Shown: piece after piece, positions 1 to 9,017 of the stretch
Position numbering within the stretch: the first letter of the stretch is position 1
Layout of the letters: each line of letters opens with the position of its first letter
Assembly: GCA_000156115.1 (NCBI GenBank)
Contig: DS995276.1
Span: 810,017-874,016, forward strand
Direction of reading: 5' to 3'
Origin: Rhodobacteraceae bacterium HTCC2083
GTDB taxonomy: Bacteria; Pseudomonadota; Alphaproteobacteria; Rhodobacterales; Rhodobacteraceae
Length of the DNA: 64,000 nucleotides
Notes under the pieces: model-generated
Told to the model about the DNA's origin: nothing
The model's input: the letters and a program-made list of their open reading frames with translations, nothing else
Databases searched by the model: none
Translations under genes and position numbers: made by a program

Positions 1-202
1 TCACTGTCGTCCCAGGCGCGCGATTGATGAAATGCACCGCACGATGATGCGCGCGCCCATATGCCATCTCGGAAAGGATACGATCAGGATCAGCGGTAAA
101 GCCCTGATAGGCAAAGAACATCGCCTCGATCCCTTGGCGCAATTGTTCATCTGTGAGGAACAAAAGCATATCACTGTGTTGGGCTGCGCTGCGTTCGGAC
201 AT
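1..202 (-). CDS. MarR-family transcriptional regulator, PetP-like (partial, C-terminus outside window)
   Basis: The first 67 residues are present; the gene runs off the left edge. The start is the ATG at 202. The N-terminus contains LLFLTDEQLRQGIEAMFFAY, then FTADPDRIL and YGRAHHRAVHFINR, which I recognise from the MarR-type regulators called PetP in Rhodobacter relatives. The winged-helix part lies outside the window. It is divergent from ilvE with about 150 bases between them, an arrangement familiar from Rhodobacteraceae. The family call is from memory of that N-terminal pattern; the DNA-binding domain cannot be checked here. Confidence 0.75.
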   Translation of the reverse strand, partial: MSERSAAQHSDMLLFLTDEQLRQGIEAMFFAYQGFTADPDRILSEMAYGRAHHRAVHFINRAPGTTV

Positions 203-351
203 GACACGCCTTTCCTTGGCTTTCGCAAATTATATGTCAGCTTTATTGACTTTCCAACAACAGACTGTTAGCGATTCTCAGTTTTAACGCAATAATATGT
301 CCACTTCGGCCATAAATTGCGCAACAAATGAAAAAATGAAAGGGGCGCACT

Positions 352-1221
352 ATGGCTGGATCTTATGCAGATCGCGACGGTAAAATCTGGATGGACGGCA
401 AACTCGTCGAATGGCGCGACGCCAATGTGCACATCCTGACTCATGCGATGCACTATGCATCTTCGGTTTTTGAGGGCGAGCGCTGCTACTCTGGCAAGAT
501 TTTCAAATCGCGCGAGCACTCAGAGCGTTTGATCACCTCCGGCAAGCTTATCGACTTTGATATCCCCTACACGGTGGACGAGATCGAAGCGGCCAAGCAA
601 GCGGCACTTGATGCGAATGGTCTGAAAGACGCTTATGTGCGCGCAGTTGCGTGGCGCGGTGCTGGTGAAGATATGGGTGTCGCATCCTCGAAGAACCCTG
701 TTCATATGGCCGTAGCTGTATGGGAATGGGGTAATTATTACGGCGACGCGAAGATGAAGGGCGCGAAGCTCGATATCGCAAAATGGAAACGTCCATCGCC
801 TGAAACGGCACCCTCGCAAGCCAAGGCTGCTGGCCTCTATATGATCGCGACCATGTCCAAGCATGCCGCAGAAGCCAAAGGGTGTTCTGACGCGATGATG
901 TTTGATTACCGTGGCTACGTGGCAGAGGCGACAGGTGCGAACATCTTCTTTGTAAAAGACGGTGAAGTGCATACGCCAAAGCCAGATGCGTTCCTTAACG
1001 GGATCACGCGCCAAACGGTGATCGGCATGCTGAAAGAACGCGGCATCACTGTGAACGAACGTGTGATCATGCCCGAGGAGGTTGAAGGGTTTGAGCAATG
1101 CTGGCTAACAGGCACAGCAGCAGAAGTGACGCCAGTGGGTCAGATTGGTGATTACAATTTTGAAGTTGGCGCGCTAACGCGTGAGATTTCAGAAGCCTAT
1201 GAGAAGCTTGTACGCGAGTAA
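352..1221 (+). CDS. ilvE: Branched-chain amino acid aminotransferase
   Basis: Class IV PLP-dependent aminotransferase of 289 residues, normal for the family. It performs the last step of valine, leucine and isoleucine synthesis, moving an amino group from glutamate to the branched 2-oxo acid in the cytoplasm. The Schiff-base lysine is most likely K158 in the SQAKAAG segment, matching the AAKAGG segment of E. coli IlvE. HYASSVFEGERCY near residue 34 and the GYVAEATGANIF segment near residue 188 are family hallmarks. An AAGGGG ribosome site lies about 7 bases before the ATG. A possible TTGACT -35 box lies at 246-251, with only a weak -10. The gene ends before a clear intrinsic terminator. Confidence 0.93.
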   Translation: MAGSYADRDGKIWMDGKLVEWRDANVHILTHAMHYASSVFEGERCYSGKIFKSREHSERLITSGKLIDFDIPYTVDEIEAAKQAALDANGLKDAYVRAVAWRGAGEDMGVASSKNPVHMAVAVWEWGNYYGDAKMKGAKLDIAKWKRPSPETAPSQAKAAGLYMIATMSKHAAEAKGCSDAMMFDYRGYVAEATGANIFFVKDGEVHTPKPDAFLNGITRQTVIGMLKERGITVNERVIMPEEVEGFEQCWLTGTAAEVTPVGQIGDYNFEVGALTREISEAYEKLVRE

Positions 1222-1242
1222 TCAATCCGAAGAGATAAAATG

Positions 1243-1277
1243 AAAAAGCCGGCTCCTTATGGGATGCCGGCTTTTTT
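1243..1277. terminator. Bidirectional intrinsic terminator between ilvE and the ABC operon
   Basis: AAAAAGCCGGC at 1243-1253 pairs with GCCGGCTTTTT at 1266-1276 across a 12-base loop. An A-run on one side and a T-run on the other let it serve both ilvE (plus strand) and the converging ABC permease gene (minus strand). Confidence 0.9.
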
Positions 1278-1297
1278 AATTATGCGATAAAGCCGGA

Positions 1298-2218
1298 TTA
1301 ACCCGGGCTCATACCGCGTAGCTTTTCGGAGCGGCGGCGCAGCAGTTCCACAACTGTCAGCAAAGCTATCGAGATAATAACAAGGATCGTCGCGACCGAG
1401 AGGATCGCAGGGCTGATCTGTTCGCGGATACCATTCCACATCTGACGTGGGATGGTTTGCTCATCGAGCCCCCCAACGAACAGGACGACGACAACTTCAT
1501 CGAACGAGGTCACAAAGGCGAACAAGGCACCAGAAATTACGCCCGGCAAGATCAATGGCATTTGCACCTTAAAGAACGTGCGTGTCGGGCTTGCGCCCAT
1601 GTTAGCTGCCGCCTTGGTCAAGGAATGATCAAACCCAACCAGCGTTGCCGTTACGGTGATGATCACAAAAGGAATACCCAAGGTCGCATGCGCAAGGATC
1701 ACCCCAAGATAAGGAATACCCCAGTCTTGGATTTTGATCGATGAGTAGAAGAAGAACAGGCCCGTCGCTGTAATGATGATCGGTACGATCATAGGTGAAA
1801 TCAGGATCGCCATGATGATGCGACGGCCGGGCATCTCAGGGCGCGACAGACCGAGGGCCGCGATTGTGCCGAGCGATGTTGCGATCACAGTCGAGAAGAA
1901 ACCGATAATGATCGAGTTCTTCGTCGCATTGATCCACGCCGCATTGTTCCACGCATCCGCCCACCAGCTTGAATCGCGCGGGGCGTCGGGTTCGTTCATG
2001 CCAAACGTTAGCAGCAAATCATACCAACGGGTCGAGTAACCCGTCGGGTCAAACTTCAGCATCTTTTCGGTGAAGGTGAAATACGGCTCCGCATTAAAGC
2101 TGAGTGGAATTACAATCAGGATCGGCAAAATCAGGAACAGAAAGATTAGCGCGCAGATCGTCAGATAAACGTAATGCCAGACACGCTCAAGCGTGGACGC
2201 ATGTGTTGGAAGAGCCAT
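1298..2218 (-). CDS. ABC transporter permease, PotC-like
   Basis: Inner-membrane permease of 306 residues with about six predicted hydrophobic segments. The first is at roughly residues 15-38. The cytoplasmic EAA-type loop that contacts the ATPase is AAANMGASPTRTFFKVQMPLI. It resembles PotC-type subunits of spermidine/putrescine-class importers. It is the last gene of a four-gene minus-strand operon (ATPase, binding protein, permease, permease), 6 bases after the preceding permease. Substrate cannot be read from the permease; polyamine or a related small organic compound is an inference from family resemblance. Confidence 0.88.
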   Translation of the reverse strand: MALPTHASTLERVWHYVYLTICALIFLFLILPILIVIPLSFNAEPYFTFTEKMLKFDPTGYSTRWYDLLLTFGMNEPDAPRDSSWWADAWNNAAWINATKNSIIIGFFSTVIATSLGTIAALGLSRPEMPGRRIIMAILISPMIVPIIITATGLFFFYSSIKIQDWGIPYLGVILAHATLGIPFVIITVTATLVGFDHSLTKAAANMGASPTRTFFKVQMPLILPGVISGALFAFVTSFDEVVVVLFVGGLDEQTIPRQMWNGIREQISPAILSVATILVIISIALLTVVELLRRRSEKLRGMSPG

Positions 2219-2224
2219 ATCGCG

Positions 2225-3502
2225 TTACCCCAGTTTCAGGTTGTCGATGCCGATAAGGCGATCATAGAGCCAATAGAGCAGCAGAACCGCCCCCAGCAGA
2301 ATTGCAGCCAAGGCGGCGGCCAAAGACCAGTTCAGCGACTTGGTCATGTGGAAAGCAATCAAGTTGGAGATCAGCTGACCATCCGCACCACCGACCAAGG
2401 CAGGCGTAATGTAGTATCCGACAGATAGGATGAACACCAAAAGCGCACCCGCGCCAATGCCGGGCACGGTCTGCGGAAAGTAGATACGGCGAAACGCGGT
2501 CCAGCTGGTCGCGCCCATAGAGCGTGCCGCGCGCACATAGCTTGGGTTGATCATGCTCATCACAGAGTACAAAGGAAGCACCATGAAAGGCAGCAAAATA
2601 TGCGTCATCGCAATCACCGTACCTGTCTGATTGTACATCATCTGAATACGGTTTTCATCCGCGAGGATACCCGTCGCCACCATAGCGTCATTCAAGACAC
2701 CCTGACTCTGCAAGACAATCATCCAACTCGTCGTGCGTACCAAAAGTGATGTCCAGAAAGGCAGCAAAACAAGGATCATCAACAAATTGGATTTGCGCAT
2801 CGGCAACGTGGCCATCAAATGCGCGATTGGGAACGCCAGAAAGAAACAAATGACGGTGATCATCAGCGACAAGATCAAAGTGCGTTTGAAGAGCGTCACA
2901 TAGACCTGACGGTTCTCAGGCACCATTTCGACAGAGCCATCATCAGCCCGTTTGCGATCTAAAGCAGCAAGGTAGAAATTCACCGTCACAGCAATTGAGG
3001 CCGTGCGCATCGCTTGCCAAAGACTTGGGTCAGCCCAGTCCTCATCCAGATCAATGATCGCTTCTTTAAATGGCGGTTCGAGTTTTTTAGCCTTACGCGC
3101 AGCTTTAGTGAACATGGAGCGCGAGCCAGACAATTCGTAATTGATACGCGTGCCGGCTTGGCCCGGCGCTTTCAATTCACGCAGGACCACCAAGTCAGCG
3201 GCAAGAGCGGCATAAGCCGTTTCATCAGGGTCTGTGCCTTGGGGGTTTTCCTCAAACCATTCAGCGAGATTGGTCATGATCGGCGTACTGACGCCTGTGC
3301 CGAAGTCTTTGGAAATTGTGAAGCCGGTGTTGTTCACGGACTTATAGAGCATCTGCCCAATCGGAAAGATGAAGCTGACGATGATGAACGCCAAAAGTGG
3401 GAGCACCAAAAGGAATGCGCGTCTTTTGGCTCTGGATTGAGCATGCGCCAGCGCTTCTTTAAGCGGCTTGCCGTCTACGGTTGTCAGCATGCTAGGTCCC
3501 AT
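2225..3502 (-). CDS. ABC transporter permease, PotB-like, with large periplasmic insertion
   Basis: Permease of 425 residues, longer than the roughly 280-300 usual for PotB. The extra length lies between the first membrane helix (about residues 30-55) and the transporter core that begins near residue 205. This gives a hydrophilic region of about 150 residues predicted to face the periplasm. The EAA loop is ARSMGATSWTAFRRIYFPQT. A second in-frame ATG at 3490 has a GGGA upstream and could be the true start. It pairs with the downstream PotC-like subunit to form the heterodimeric channel. Permeases of this size are known in alphaproteobacterial polyamine-type systems. Confidence 0.87.
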   Translation of the reverse strand: MGPSMLTTVDGKPLKEALAHAQSRAKRRAFLLVLPLLAFIIVSFIFPIGQMLYKSVNNTGFTISKDFGTGVSTPIMTNLAEWFEENPQGTDPDETAYAALAADLVVLRELKAPGQAGTRINYELSGSRSMFTKAARKAKKLEPPFKEAIIDLDEDWADPSLWQAMRTASIAVTVNFYLAALDRKRADDGSVEMVPENRQVYVTLFKRTLILSLMITVICFFLAFPIAHLMATLPMRKSNLLMILVLLPFWTSLLVRTTSWMIVLQSQGVLNDAMVATGILADENRIQMMYNQTGTVIAMTHILLPFMVLPLYSVMSMINPSYVRAARSMGATSWTAFRRIYFPQTVPGIGAGALLVFILSVGYYITPALVGGADGQLISNLIAFHMTKSLNWSLAAALAAILLGAVLLLYWLYDRLIGIDNLKLG

Positions 3503-3549
3503 CGTGTCGTAAAATTCTTTTGCTCAGCGCTTATATCGCCGAAGGAATA

Positions 3550-3580
3550 GCCCCGCCCGTCCAGTGCAGGAGGGCGGGGC
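3550..3580 (-). promoter_or_regulatory. Stem-loop after the binding-protein gene (mRNA stabiliser or attenuator)
   Basis: GCCCCGCCC (3550-3558) pairs perfectly with GGGCGGGGC (3572-3580) around a 13-base loop, in the gap between the binding-protein stop and the permease start. There is no T-run on the minus strand. A role in protecting the upstream mRNA, so that binding protein exceeds permease, is more likely than complete termination. That role is inferred from similar ABC operons. Confidence 0.6.
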
Positions 3581-3590
3581 CAAAGATCGC

Positions 3591-4664
3591 TTACTTCGCC
3601 AACCAAGCGTTGAACCGCTCGTTCAGCTCTGCGTCTTTGTCGACCCAGAACTCGAAGTTGTTGACCAGTGCGTTGCCGAGGTTTGCAGCAGCTGTTGGCA
3701 TGTGTGGTGCCATGTCTGTTGTACCATCGGAGTACTTACCAACCAAAGCGCCAGAAGACTTACGCGCTGGACCGTAGGAGATCCAAGACGCCTGATCCGC
3801 CAAACGCTGTGTGTCTGTAGAGAACGCAATGAACTTCAAAGCTTCTTCTTTGTTTGGCGCACCCTTTGGGATGACAAACAAATCGAAGTCTAGGATCTGA
3901 CCGTCCCAAACAACTTCCAAAGGCTGGTTCTCAGCGATGGCAGCGTTGAAGATACGACCGTTATACGCTGTGGACATAACAACTTCGCCGTCCGCAAGCA
4001 ATTGTGGAGGCTGAGCCCCCGCTTCCCACCAAACGATGTCTGCTTTGATCTCGTCGAGCTTAGCGAATGCGCGATCTACGCCTTCGTCTGTGTCGAGCAC
4101 TTCGTACACTTCACCCGCTGGAACGCCGTCCGCCATCAAAGCCATCTCAAGCGTCGCTTTTGCAGACTTGCGCAGACCGCGCTTGCCCGGGAAGTCCGCT
4201 GTGTTGAAGAAATCATCAATGCTGTCAGGTGCTGTCGGATTGTTGTCTTTGTTGTATGCAAAAACAGTGGACCAAACGATGTTCGCAACGGCACAATCCT
4301 GAAGTGCACCGTCGATGAAATCATCCGCTGCCGCTGTGCCATCTGGCGCTGCTGGAAGGATGGATTGATCGATCTCTTCAAGCAGACCTTCGTCGCAAAG
4401 ACGAACTGCGTCAGAGAATTCAACGTCAGCCACGTCAACTGTGACGTTACCCGCTTCAACCTGTGCTTTGATCGGTGTCGCTGGGTTGTCAGAATCAACA
4501 GAGTTGATCGCGATGCCTGTCTCGGATGTGAACGGCTTGTGATATGCTTCGACCTGGCTCTTTGTATAAGCGCCACCCCAAGACATGACTGTGACTTCCT
4601 GAGCGGACGCCGCGAAGGCTACGCTTGTCAGGGCTGTCGCCAAGAGTGCTGTTTTAAGTTTCAT
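3591..4664 (-). CDS. Periplasmic substrate-binding protein of the polyamine-type ABC importer (PotD/PotF-like)
   Basis: Protein of 357 residues with a Sec signal peptide (MKLKTALLATALTSVAFAASA, cleavage about residue 21) followed by EVTVMSWGGAYTKSQVEAY, the opening typical of extracellular solute-binding family 1. GRIFNAAIAENQPLEVVWDGQ and the VIPKGAPNKEEALKFI segment are also typical. A GGGAGA ribosome site precedes the ATG. It is flanked by a terminator-like hairpin upstream and a stem-loop downstream, so its level may be set separately from the other operon genes. Ligand identity is not determined; putrescine, spermidine or a related amine is an inference. Confidence 0.88.
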   Translation of the reverse strand: MKLKTALLATALTSVAFAASAQEVTVMSWGGAYTKSQVEAYHKPFTSETGIAINSVDSDNPATPIKAQVEAGNVTVDVADVEFSDAVRLCDEGLLEEIDQSILPAAPDGTAAADDFIDGALQDCAVANIVWSTVFAYNKDNNPTAPDSIDDFFNTADFPGKRGLRKSAKATLEMALMADGVPAGEVYEVLDTDEGVDRAFAKLDEIKADIVWWEAGAQPPQLLADGEVVMSTAYNGRIFNAAIAENQPLEVVWDGQILDFDLFVIPKGAPNKEEALKFIAFSTDTQRLADQASWISYGPARKSSGALVGKYSDGTTDMAPHMPTAAANLGNALVNNFEFWVDKDAELNERFNAWLAK

Positions 4665-4730
4665 TATAGTCTCCCTAGTTACCTATTCATTTGTTCAAGG
4701 TTTGCGTCATAGGTATTACTCAAACCCTTT

Positions 4731-4760
4731 GAAAACCGCGAGGCGAGAGGCGCTCCGCGG
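4731..4760 (-). terminator. Terminator-like hairpin between the ATPase and binding-protein genes
   Basis: Read on the minus strand, CCGCGGAGCG pairs with CGCCTCGCGG (one mismatch, one G-T) around CCTCT and is followed by TTTTC. It lies just downstream of the ATPase stop. It could be an attenuator inside the operon or the end of a separate ATPase transcript. Confidence 0.55.
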
Positions 4761-4773
4761 CAAATCGAAAATG

Positions 4774-5874
4774 TTATGCGTCGAGCGCGCGGCAGTCTTC
4801 TGCCAACCAGCCAATTTCCACTTCGCTGCCCGGCTCCAGACGGACTTGATCGGGCGCATTTCGTGACTTGATGACAAAATCATCTTTGCCAGCGACACGC
4901 AGACGCGTGCGGAAAATGTCGCCCATATAGATAAACTCAAGCACTTCCGCTTTCAGCGTGTGCGCTTCTGCGCTCAGGCGATCTTTGTTAAATTCAACAC
5001 GCTCAGGACGGATGGATACGCGCGTGCGCTCACCCGCTTTGGTAACATTCACTGGTTTGCAATCGATCAAACCACCGCCATCAAGCTGAACCAGCGCAAT
5101 GCCGTTCTTGATCTCTTTGACAGTACCCTCAAGCGTGTTGTTTTCACCGATGAACTGCGCCACGAAACTGTTTTGCGGACTCTCATATAGCTCATCCGGT
5201 GGCGCTAGCTGTTGAATACGGCCATCTTCAAACACAGCAACGCGGTCTGACATTGTCAGCGCTTCAGTCTGATCGTGCGTGACGTAGACCACGGTGATCC
5301 CTAGATCATCCGCGATGCGCTTGATCTCGAACTGCATGGTTTCGCGTAACTGCTTGTCGAGCGCGCCAAGCGGTTCGTCCATCAGAACCAACTCGGCCTC
5401 AAATACCAGCGCGCGCGCAAGGGCGATCCGCTGTTGCTGGCCACCGGACAATTGCGCGGGACGGCGCCCACCGAACTCACCCATTTGAACTAATTCAAGC
5501 ACGTGCTTCACCTTCGCTTCGCGCTCTGTTTTCGGCATTTTGCGCACTTCGAGCGGGAAGCTTAGATTTTCGGCAACTGTCATATGCGGGAAAAGCGCAT
5601 AGTTTTGGAACACCATACCGATGCCGCGCTTATGCGGTGGAATATTGTTGATCGGCTGTCCATCAAGACGAATGTCTCCATGCGTTGCCGTCTCAAAACC
5701 CGCGAGCATCATCAGGCAGGTCGTTTTGCCAGAGCCCGATGGCCCGAGCATCGTAAGAAACTCGCCCTTTGGCAGTGATAGATTTAGATCTTTAACTACG
5801 AGGTTTTCGCCATCGTAACTTTTCTGTACGCGATCAAATTCAACGAACGCGTCTTTCGTATGACTATCGGCCAA
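4774..5874 (-). CDS. ABC transporter ATP-binding protein, PotA-like
   Basis: Cytoplasmic ATPase of 366 residues that powers the importer encoded downstream. Walker A GPSGSGKT is at residues 44-51, the Q-loop glutamine at 90, the signature LSGGQQQR at 142-149, Walker B LVLMDEP at 162-168, and the switch histidine at 200. A C-terminal TOBE-type region follows from about residue 240. The start appears to be a TTG at 5874, preceded by GGGGAG at good spacing. It is the first gene of the four-gene minus-strand transport operon. Confidence 0.93.
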   Translation of the reverse strand: MADSHTKDAFVEFDRVQKSYDGENLVVKDLNLSLPKGEFLTMLGPSGSGKTTCLMMLAGFETATHGDIRLDGQPINNIPPHKRGIGMVFQNYALFPHMTVAENLSFPLEVRKMPKTEREAKVKHVLELVQMGEFGGRRPAQLSGGQQQRIALARALVFEAELVLMDEPLGALDKQLRETMQFEIKRIADDLGITVVYVTHDQTEALTMSDRVAVFEDGRIQQLAPPDELYESPQNSFVAQFIGENNTLEGTVKEIKNGIALVQLDGGGLIDCKPVNVTKAGERTRVSIRPERVEFNKDRLSAEAHTLKAEVLEFIYMGDIFRTRLRVAGKDDFVIKSRNAPDQVRLEPGSEVEIGWLAEDCRALDA

Positions 5875-6053
5875 AAGTGGCTCCCCATGTCTCTCCAGCA
5901 GGTTTTCCCCGCCTTTTGCGTCCGGAGACTAAAACGCGACTCGCTGCGCAACGCAACCAATTTGCTGACTTGGTGTTCGATTTCACTGAAACGAGACCGA
6001 TTCGACTGAAATTCAATCAAAACCGAAGTGTATCGCCTTTGAATTCCACCGAA
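5875..6053. other. Intergenic region upstream of the ABC operon
   Basis: This 179-base gap lies between the SGNH hydrolase stop and the ATPase start. It should hold the promoter of the ABC operon on the minus strand. No convincing -35/-10 pair or operator was recognised by eye. Confidence 0.4.
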
Positions 6054-6794
6054 TCAGGATCTTATCTTGTGGCGCGCGATATCGGTTCTGGTGATTTCAT
6101 CTGCCATGATCTGTCCCCAAAGCGCATAGGTGCGCGCGCTTGGATGAAACCCGTCAGACGCCATCGCATCAGGGGTGAAGGGTAGATCGATCGTAAACAA
6201 ATGCGTGTCTGCATCGTTTACAATATCTTCCTGCAAAGCGTCGTTCATGCGGGCAGCGTGCGCCCCTAGAATCCACTGCAACAGCGATGGAAGCACTGGG
6301 AAATGTTGCAGCGGGGGCACTGCAGTTACAAAGATCTTGCGTACCTTGAAGCGCGCGCGCAGGTGGTTGCGTAACTGTGTTTGGCGCGCGCGCCACCGCG
6401 ACACAAACAAAAGCTGCGCCACGTCATTCACACCAAGCGCAAGGACCGCGACATCATATGCAGTTCCAGGCTCAGAGCCGAGCAGCACAGTGGCAGATTT
6501 GGTTGTCGCACCGGTCTTCGCAACGAGCTTCCAGCCTACACGATGCGTCTTTTCCAAGGCTGCCACTAATTGACCGCTCAGTGCATCCTTTTGATCCGCA
6601 ACACCGACACCCGCGCCGGAGGAATCACCAACGATCAAAACGCGCAAATCTGACCCTTTGCCGCTGCATCCCTCGCGCGGGCCGGCAGCCTCTGGCAGGA
6701 TCAATGCTTTGCGTTTGATACGTAGACCTTGAAGCAGCATCCAAGGGGCCAATGGCAGGCGCACCAAAACGTCTAAAGGTGGCAAAAACCCCAT
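6054..6794 (-). CDS. SGNH/GDSL-type hydrolase
   Basis: Protein of 246 residues with the SGNH blocks in order: GDSS at 56-59 (S58 the predicted nucleophile), the block III GVND at 121-124, and DGFHPS with D214 and H217 completing the catalytic triad. It therefore probably hydrolyses an ester or acyl group; the substrate is unknown. A weak hydrophobic stretch near the N-terminus could be a membrane anchor but no cleavable signal is clear. It starts immediately after the stop of the upstream EamA transporter gene, so the two are probably translated together. Confidence 0.85.
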   Translation of the reverse strand: MGFLPPLDVLVRLPLAPWMLLQGLRIKRKALILPEAAGPREGCSGKGSDLRVLIVGDSSGAGVGVADQKDALSGQLVAALEKTHRVGWKLVAKTGATTKSATVLLGSEPGTAYDVAVLALGVNDVAQLLFVSRWRARQTQLRNHLRARFKVRKIFVTAVPPLQHFPVLPSLLQWILGAHAARMNDALQEDIVNDADTHLFTIDLPFTPDAMASDGFHPSARTYALWGQIMADEITRTDIARHKIRS

Positions 6795-7748
6795 CTACTC
6801 GCGCTTTTTGCGTGCACGAATGAGCAGGCCAATCCGCAGGCTTGTTCCTGTCTCTGTACGTGTGCGCGTACGCAGGACTGGCGTATTTTCAGATGCATTT
6901 GCGCGCCCTTCACGCAGCACGATGTAAAGACCACTGCCAATGATGATTACAGCCCCCAAAATTGTCGCGCGCTCAATCGTTTCATTGAACAAAAGCGCAC
7001 CAAACAGGGTGGCCCAAATGATTTGCGAATATTGCATCGGCGCGACGATCACCGCCTCGCCCGCTTTGTAGGCTGCAATCACAAGAGCAGACCCAAGGAG
7101 CGCCATCAACGACATCAAGGCGATGCCGCCCATATGCTCAACCGGCATAGGTTTATAGACGAATCCCAAGAGTGCACCCATGACGACAAAGTTAGACATC
7201 ATCGGAAAGATAAGCAGCACAACGCTGCGTTCATCCTTGCCGATCTTGCGCACAATAATGGACGCAAACGCACTCCCGAACGCAGCTACCAAGGCCGCCG
7301 CATGGCCAAGCGTCAGATCTTGCGCCCCAGGTTTCAGCACTACCAGAACTCCGCCAAGCCCCACGAGAACAGCAACCCAACGGCGTATTCTAACCGTCTC
7401 CCCAAGGATCGGAATAGCGAAGATTGTGATCAACAAAGGCGTCGCAAATAGGATCGCATAGACCTGAGCAAGCGGCAGCGTCGAAAAAGCGTAATAGGCG
7501 GACACACCCGTAAGTGTCGTTGCGAGTGTGCGAAAGGCGGTCCAATAGGGATGACGCGGGCGCAAGTTCCCTGAACTTGCATCGCGGATCAGCATCAATG
7601 TGACCCAAGGAAAGCCGAAAAGGACAGAGAAGAAGATGATCTGGATCGGTGAATAATTAGCGCCAAGGATTTTCACGATCACATCATGCGTGGCGAAGAT
7701 CGCGAACGCGAGCAGCGCAAGCAATGCGCCTGTTGTGTTGCTGCCCAT
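6795..7748 (-). CDS. EamA/DMT-family membrane transporter
   Basis: Inner-membrane protein of 317 residues with about ten predicted helices arranged as two repeated EamA halves; the second half starts near residue 150. It belongs to the drug/metabolite transporter superfamily, which exports amino acids, nucleosides and other small metabolites. The last 35 or so residues are hydrophilic and rich in R/T, predicted cytoplasmic. It is first in a two-gene unit with the SGNH hydrolase. The exported compound cannot be inferred. Confidence 0.88.
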   Translation of the reverse strand: MGSNTTGALLALLAFAIFATHDVIVKILGANYSPIQIIFFSVLFGFPWVTLMLIRDASSGNLRPRHPYWTAFRTLATTLTGVSAYYAFSTLPLAQVYAILFATPLLITIFAIPILGETVRIRRWVAVLVGLGGVLVVLKPGAQDLTLGHAAALVAAFGSAFASIIVRKIGKDERSVVLLIFPMMSNFVVMGALLGFVYKPMPVEHMGGIALMSLMALLGSALVIAAYKAGEAVIVAPMQYSQIIWATLFGALLFNETIERATILGAVIIIGSGLYIVLREGRANASENTPVLRTRTRTETGTSLRIGLLIRARKKRE

Positions 7749-7802
7749 GTTTCGGCCTCGTTCGCTAAATCGGAATTACAGCAAACATCACGAGATTGGG
7801 AT

Positions 7803-7832
7803 GCTAAGGCAAGCGCTTAAGCCCGCCTTAGC
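7803..7832 (-). terminator. Inverted repeat downstream of leuB, candidate terminator
   Basis: GCTAAGGC (7803-7810) pairs with GCCTTAGC (7825-7832) around a 14-base loop that itself contains AAGCGCTT. It sits 20 bases beyond the leuB stop. The T-run on the minus strand is weak, so termination strength is uncertain. Confidence 0.5.
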
Positions 7833-7852
7833 TGCTTTCATCATAGAAAAGC

Positions 7853-8956
7853 TTAAAGCGATGCGTCGAGTGCTGAGAGGATAGCATCACCCATTTCTTT
7901 GGTATTCACAGGCGTGCCATCGTTGGCCTGCATCAGGTCTGCTGTGCGCACGCCATCGGCGAGCACTTTTTCTACAGCCGCTTCCAAACGATCCGCTTCG
8001 GCACCTTGATCAAAGCTATAGCGCAACGCCATCGCGAAACTCAGGATACAAGCGGACGGGTTCGCTTTGCCTTGACCTGTAATGTCCGGTGCGGAGCCGT
8101 GTACCGGCTCATACAATGCTTTCGGACGACCATTTTCCATCGGCGCACCAAGGGAAGCGGATGGAAGCATACCAAGAGAACCCGTCAACATCGCTGCGCA
8201 ATCGCTCAAGATGTCGCCGAACAGGTTGTCCGTGTAGATCACATCAAACTGTTTAGGGGCACGCACCAGCTGCATCGCACCGTTGTCGGCATACATGTGG
8301 GACAGCTCAACCTCTGGATAATCCTTGGACACCTCTGTGACGACCTCGCGCCAAAGAATGCCGCTCTCCATCACGTTGGCTTTTTCCATGGAGCAGAGCT
8401 TTTTATTGCGGCGCATCGCCAACTCAAACGCAGAGCGCGCGCCGCGCTCAATCTCAGCTTCCGTATAGCGCTGCGTGTTGATGCCAACGCGCTCGTTACC
8501 GACCTCAAAGATGCCGCGTGGTTCACCGAAATAAACACCGGACGTCAGTTCGCGTACGATCATGATATCCAGACCCGCGACCAATTCTGTCTTCAAAGAC
8601 GAGAAATCCGCAAGCGCGTCAAAGCACTGTGCAGGGCGCAGGTTGGAATATAGGTCCATTTCCTTGCGAAGGCGCAGCAAACCGCGCTCGGGCTTTACGG
8701 AAAAGTCTAGATCGTCATACGCAGGACCGCCCACAGCGCCAAGCAGAACAGCGTCCACCTCTTGCGCTTTGGCCATCGTATCGTCGTGCAAAGGCGTGCC
8801 ATGCGCGTCATACGCTGCACCGCCCACAAGGTCTTCGCTCACGTCGAAGTTCAGGCCGCGCTTGTCGCCGTACCATCCAATGATGCGTTGAACCTGCCCC
8901 ATTACTTCGGGACCAATGCCGTCACCGGCCAGAATTAGGAGAGATGGGTTGCTCAT
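7853..8956 (-). CDS. leuB: 3-isopropylmalate dehydrogenase
   Basis: Protein of 367 residues, the usual LeuB length. It oxidises and decarboxylates 3-isopropylmalate with NAD+ in leucine synthesis. GDGIGPEVM at the N-terminus, the [18 protein letters not shown] substrate-binding stretch, and [13 protein letters not shown] followed by [11 protein letters not shown] (metal-binding aspartates) are diagnostic. An AGGAA ribosome site precedes the ATG. It lies about 4 kb from leuC/leuD on the same strand and is separated from them by unrelated genes, so the pathway is split over at least two transcripts. Confidence 0.96.
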   Translation of the reverse strand: MSNPSLLILAGDGIGPEVMGQVQRIIGWYGDKRGLNFDVSEDLVGGAAYDAHGTPLHDDTMAKAQEVDAVLLGAVGGPAYDDLDFSVKPERGLLRLRKEMDLYSNLRPAQCFDALADFSSLKTELVAGLDIMIVRELTSGVYFGEPRGIFEVGNERVGINTQRYTEAEIERGARSAFELAMRRNKKLCSMEKANVMESGILWREVVTEVSKDYPEVELSHMYADNGAMQLVRAPKQFDVIYTDNLFGDILSDCAAMLTGSLGMLPSASLGAPMENGRPKALYEPVHGSAPDITGQGKANPSACILSFAMALRYSFDQGAEADRLEAAVEKVLADGVRTADLMQANDGTPVNTKEMGDAILSALDASL

Positions 8957-9017
8957 AGCGTTGTTCCTGAATGGGTTAATCTGTTGCCCATCGCCCTACC
9001 TAGAAGGGGCCTTAGGG

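Noticed and set aside
520-1098. Minus-strand open frame of 192 codons across ilvE
   Set aside because: Fully antisense to ilvE, no ribosome site and no family signature.
4002-4712. Plus-strand open frame of 236 codons over the binding-protein gene
   Set aside because: Antisense to a well-supported signal-peptide-bearing binding protein; cysteine-rich nonsense composition.
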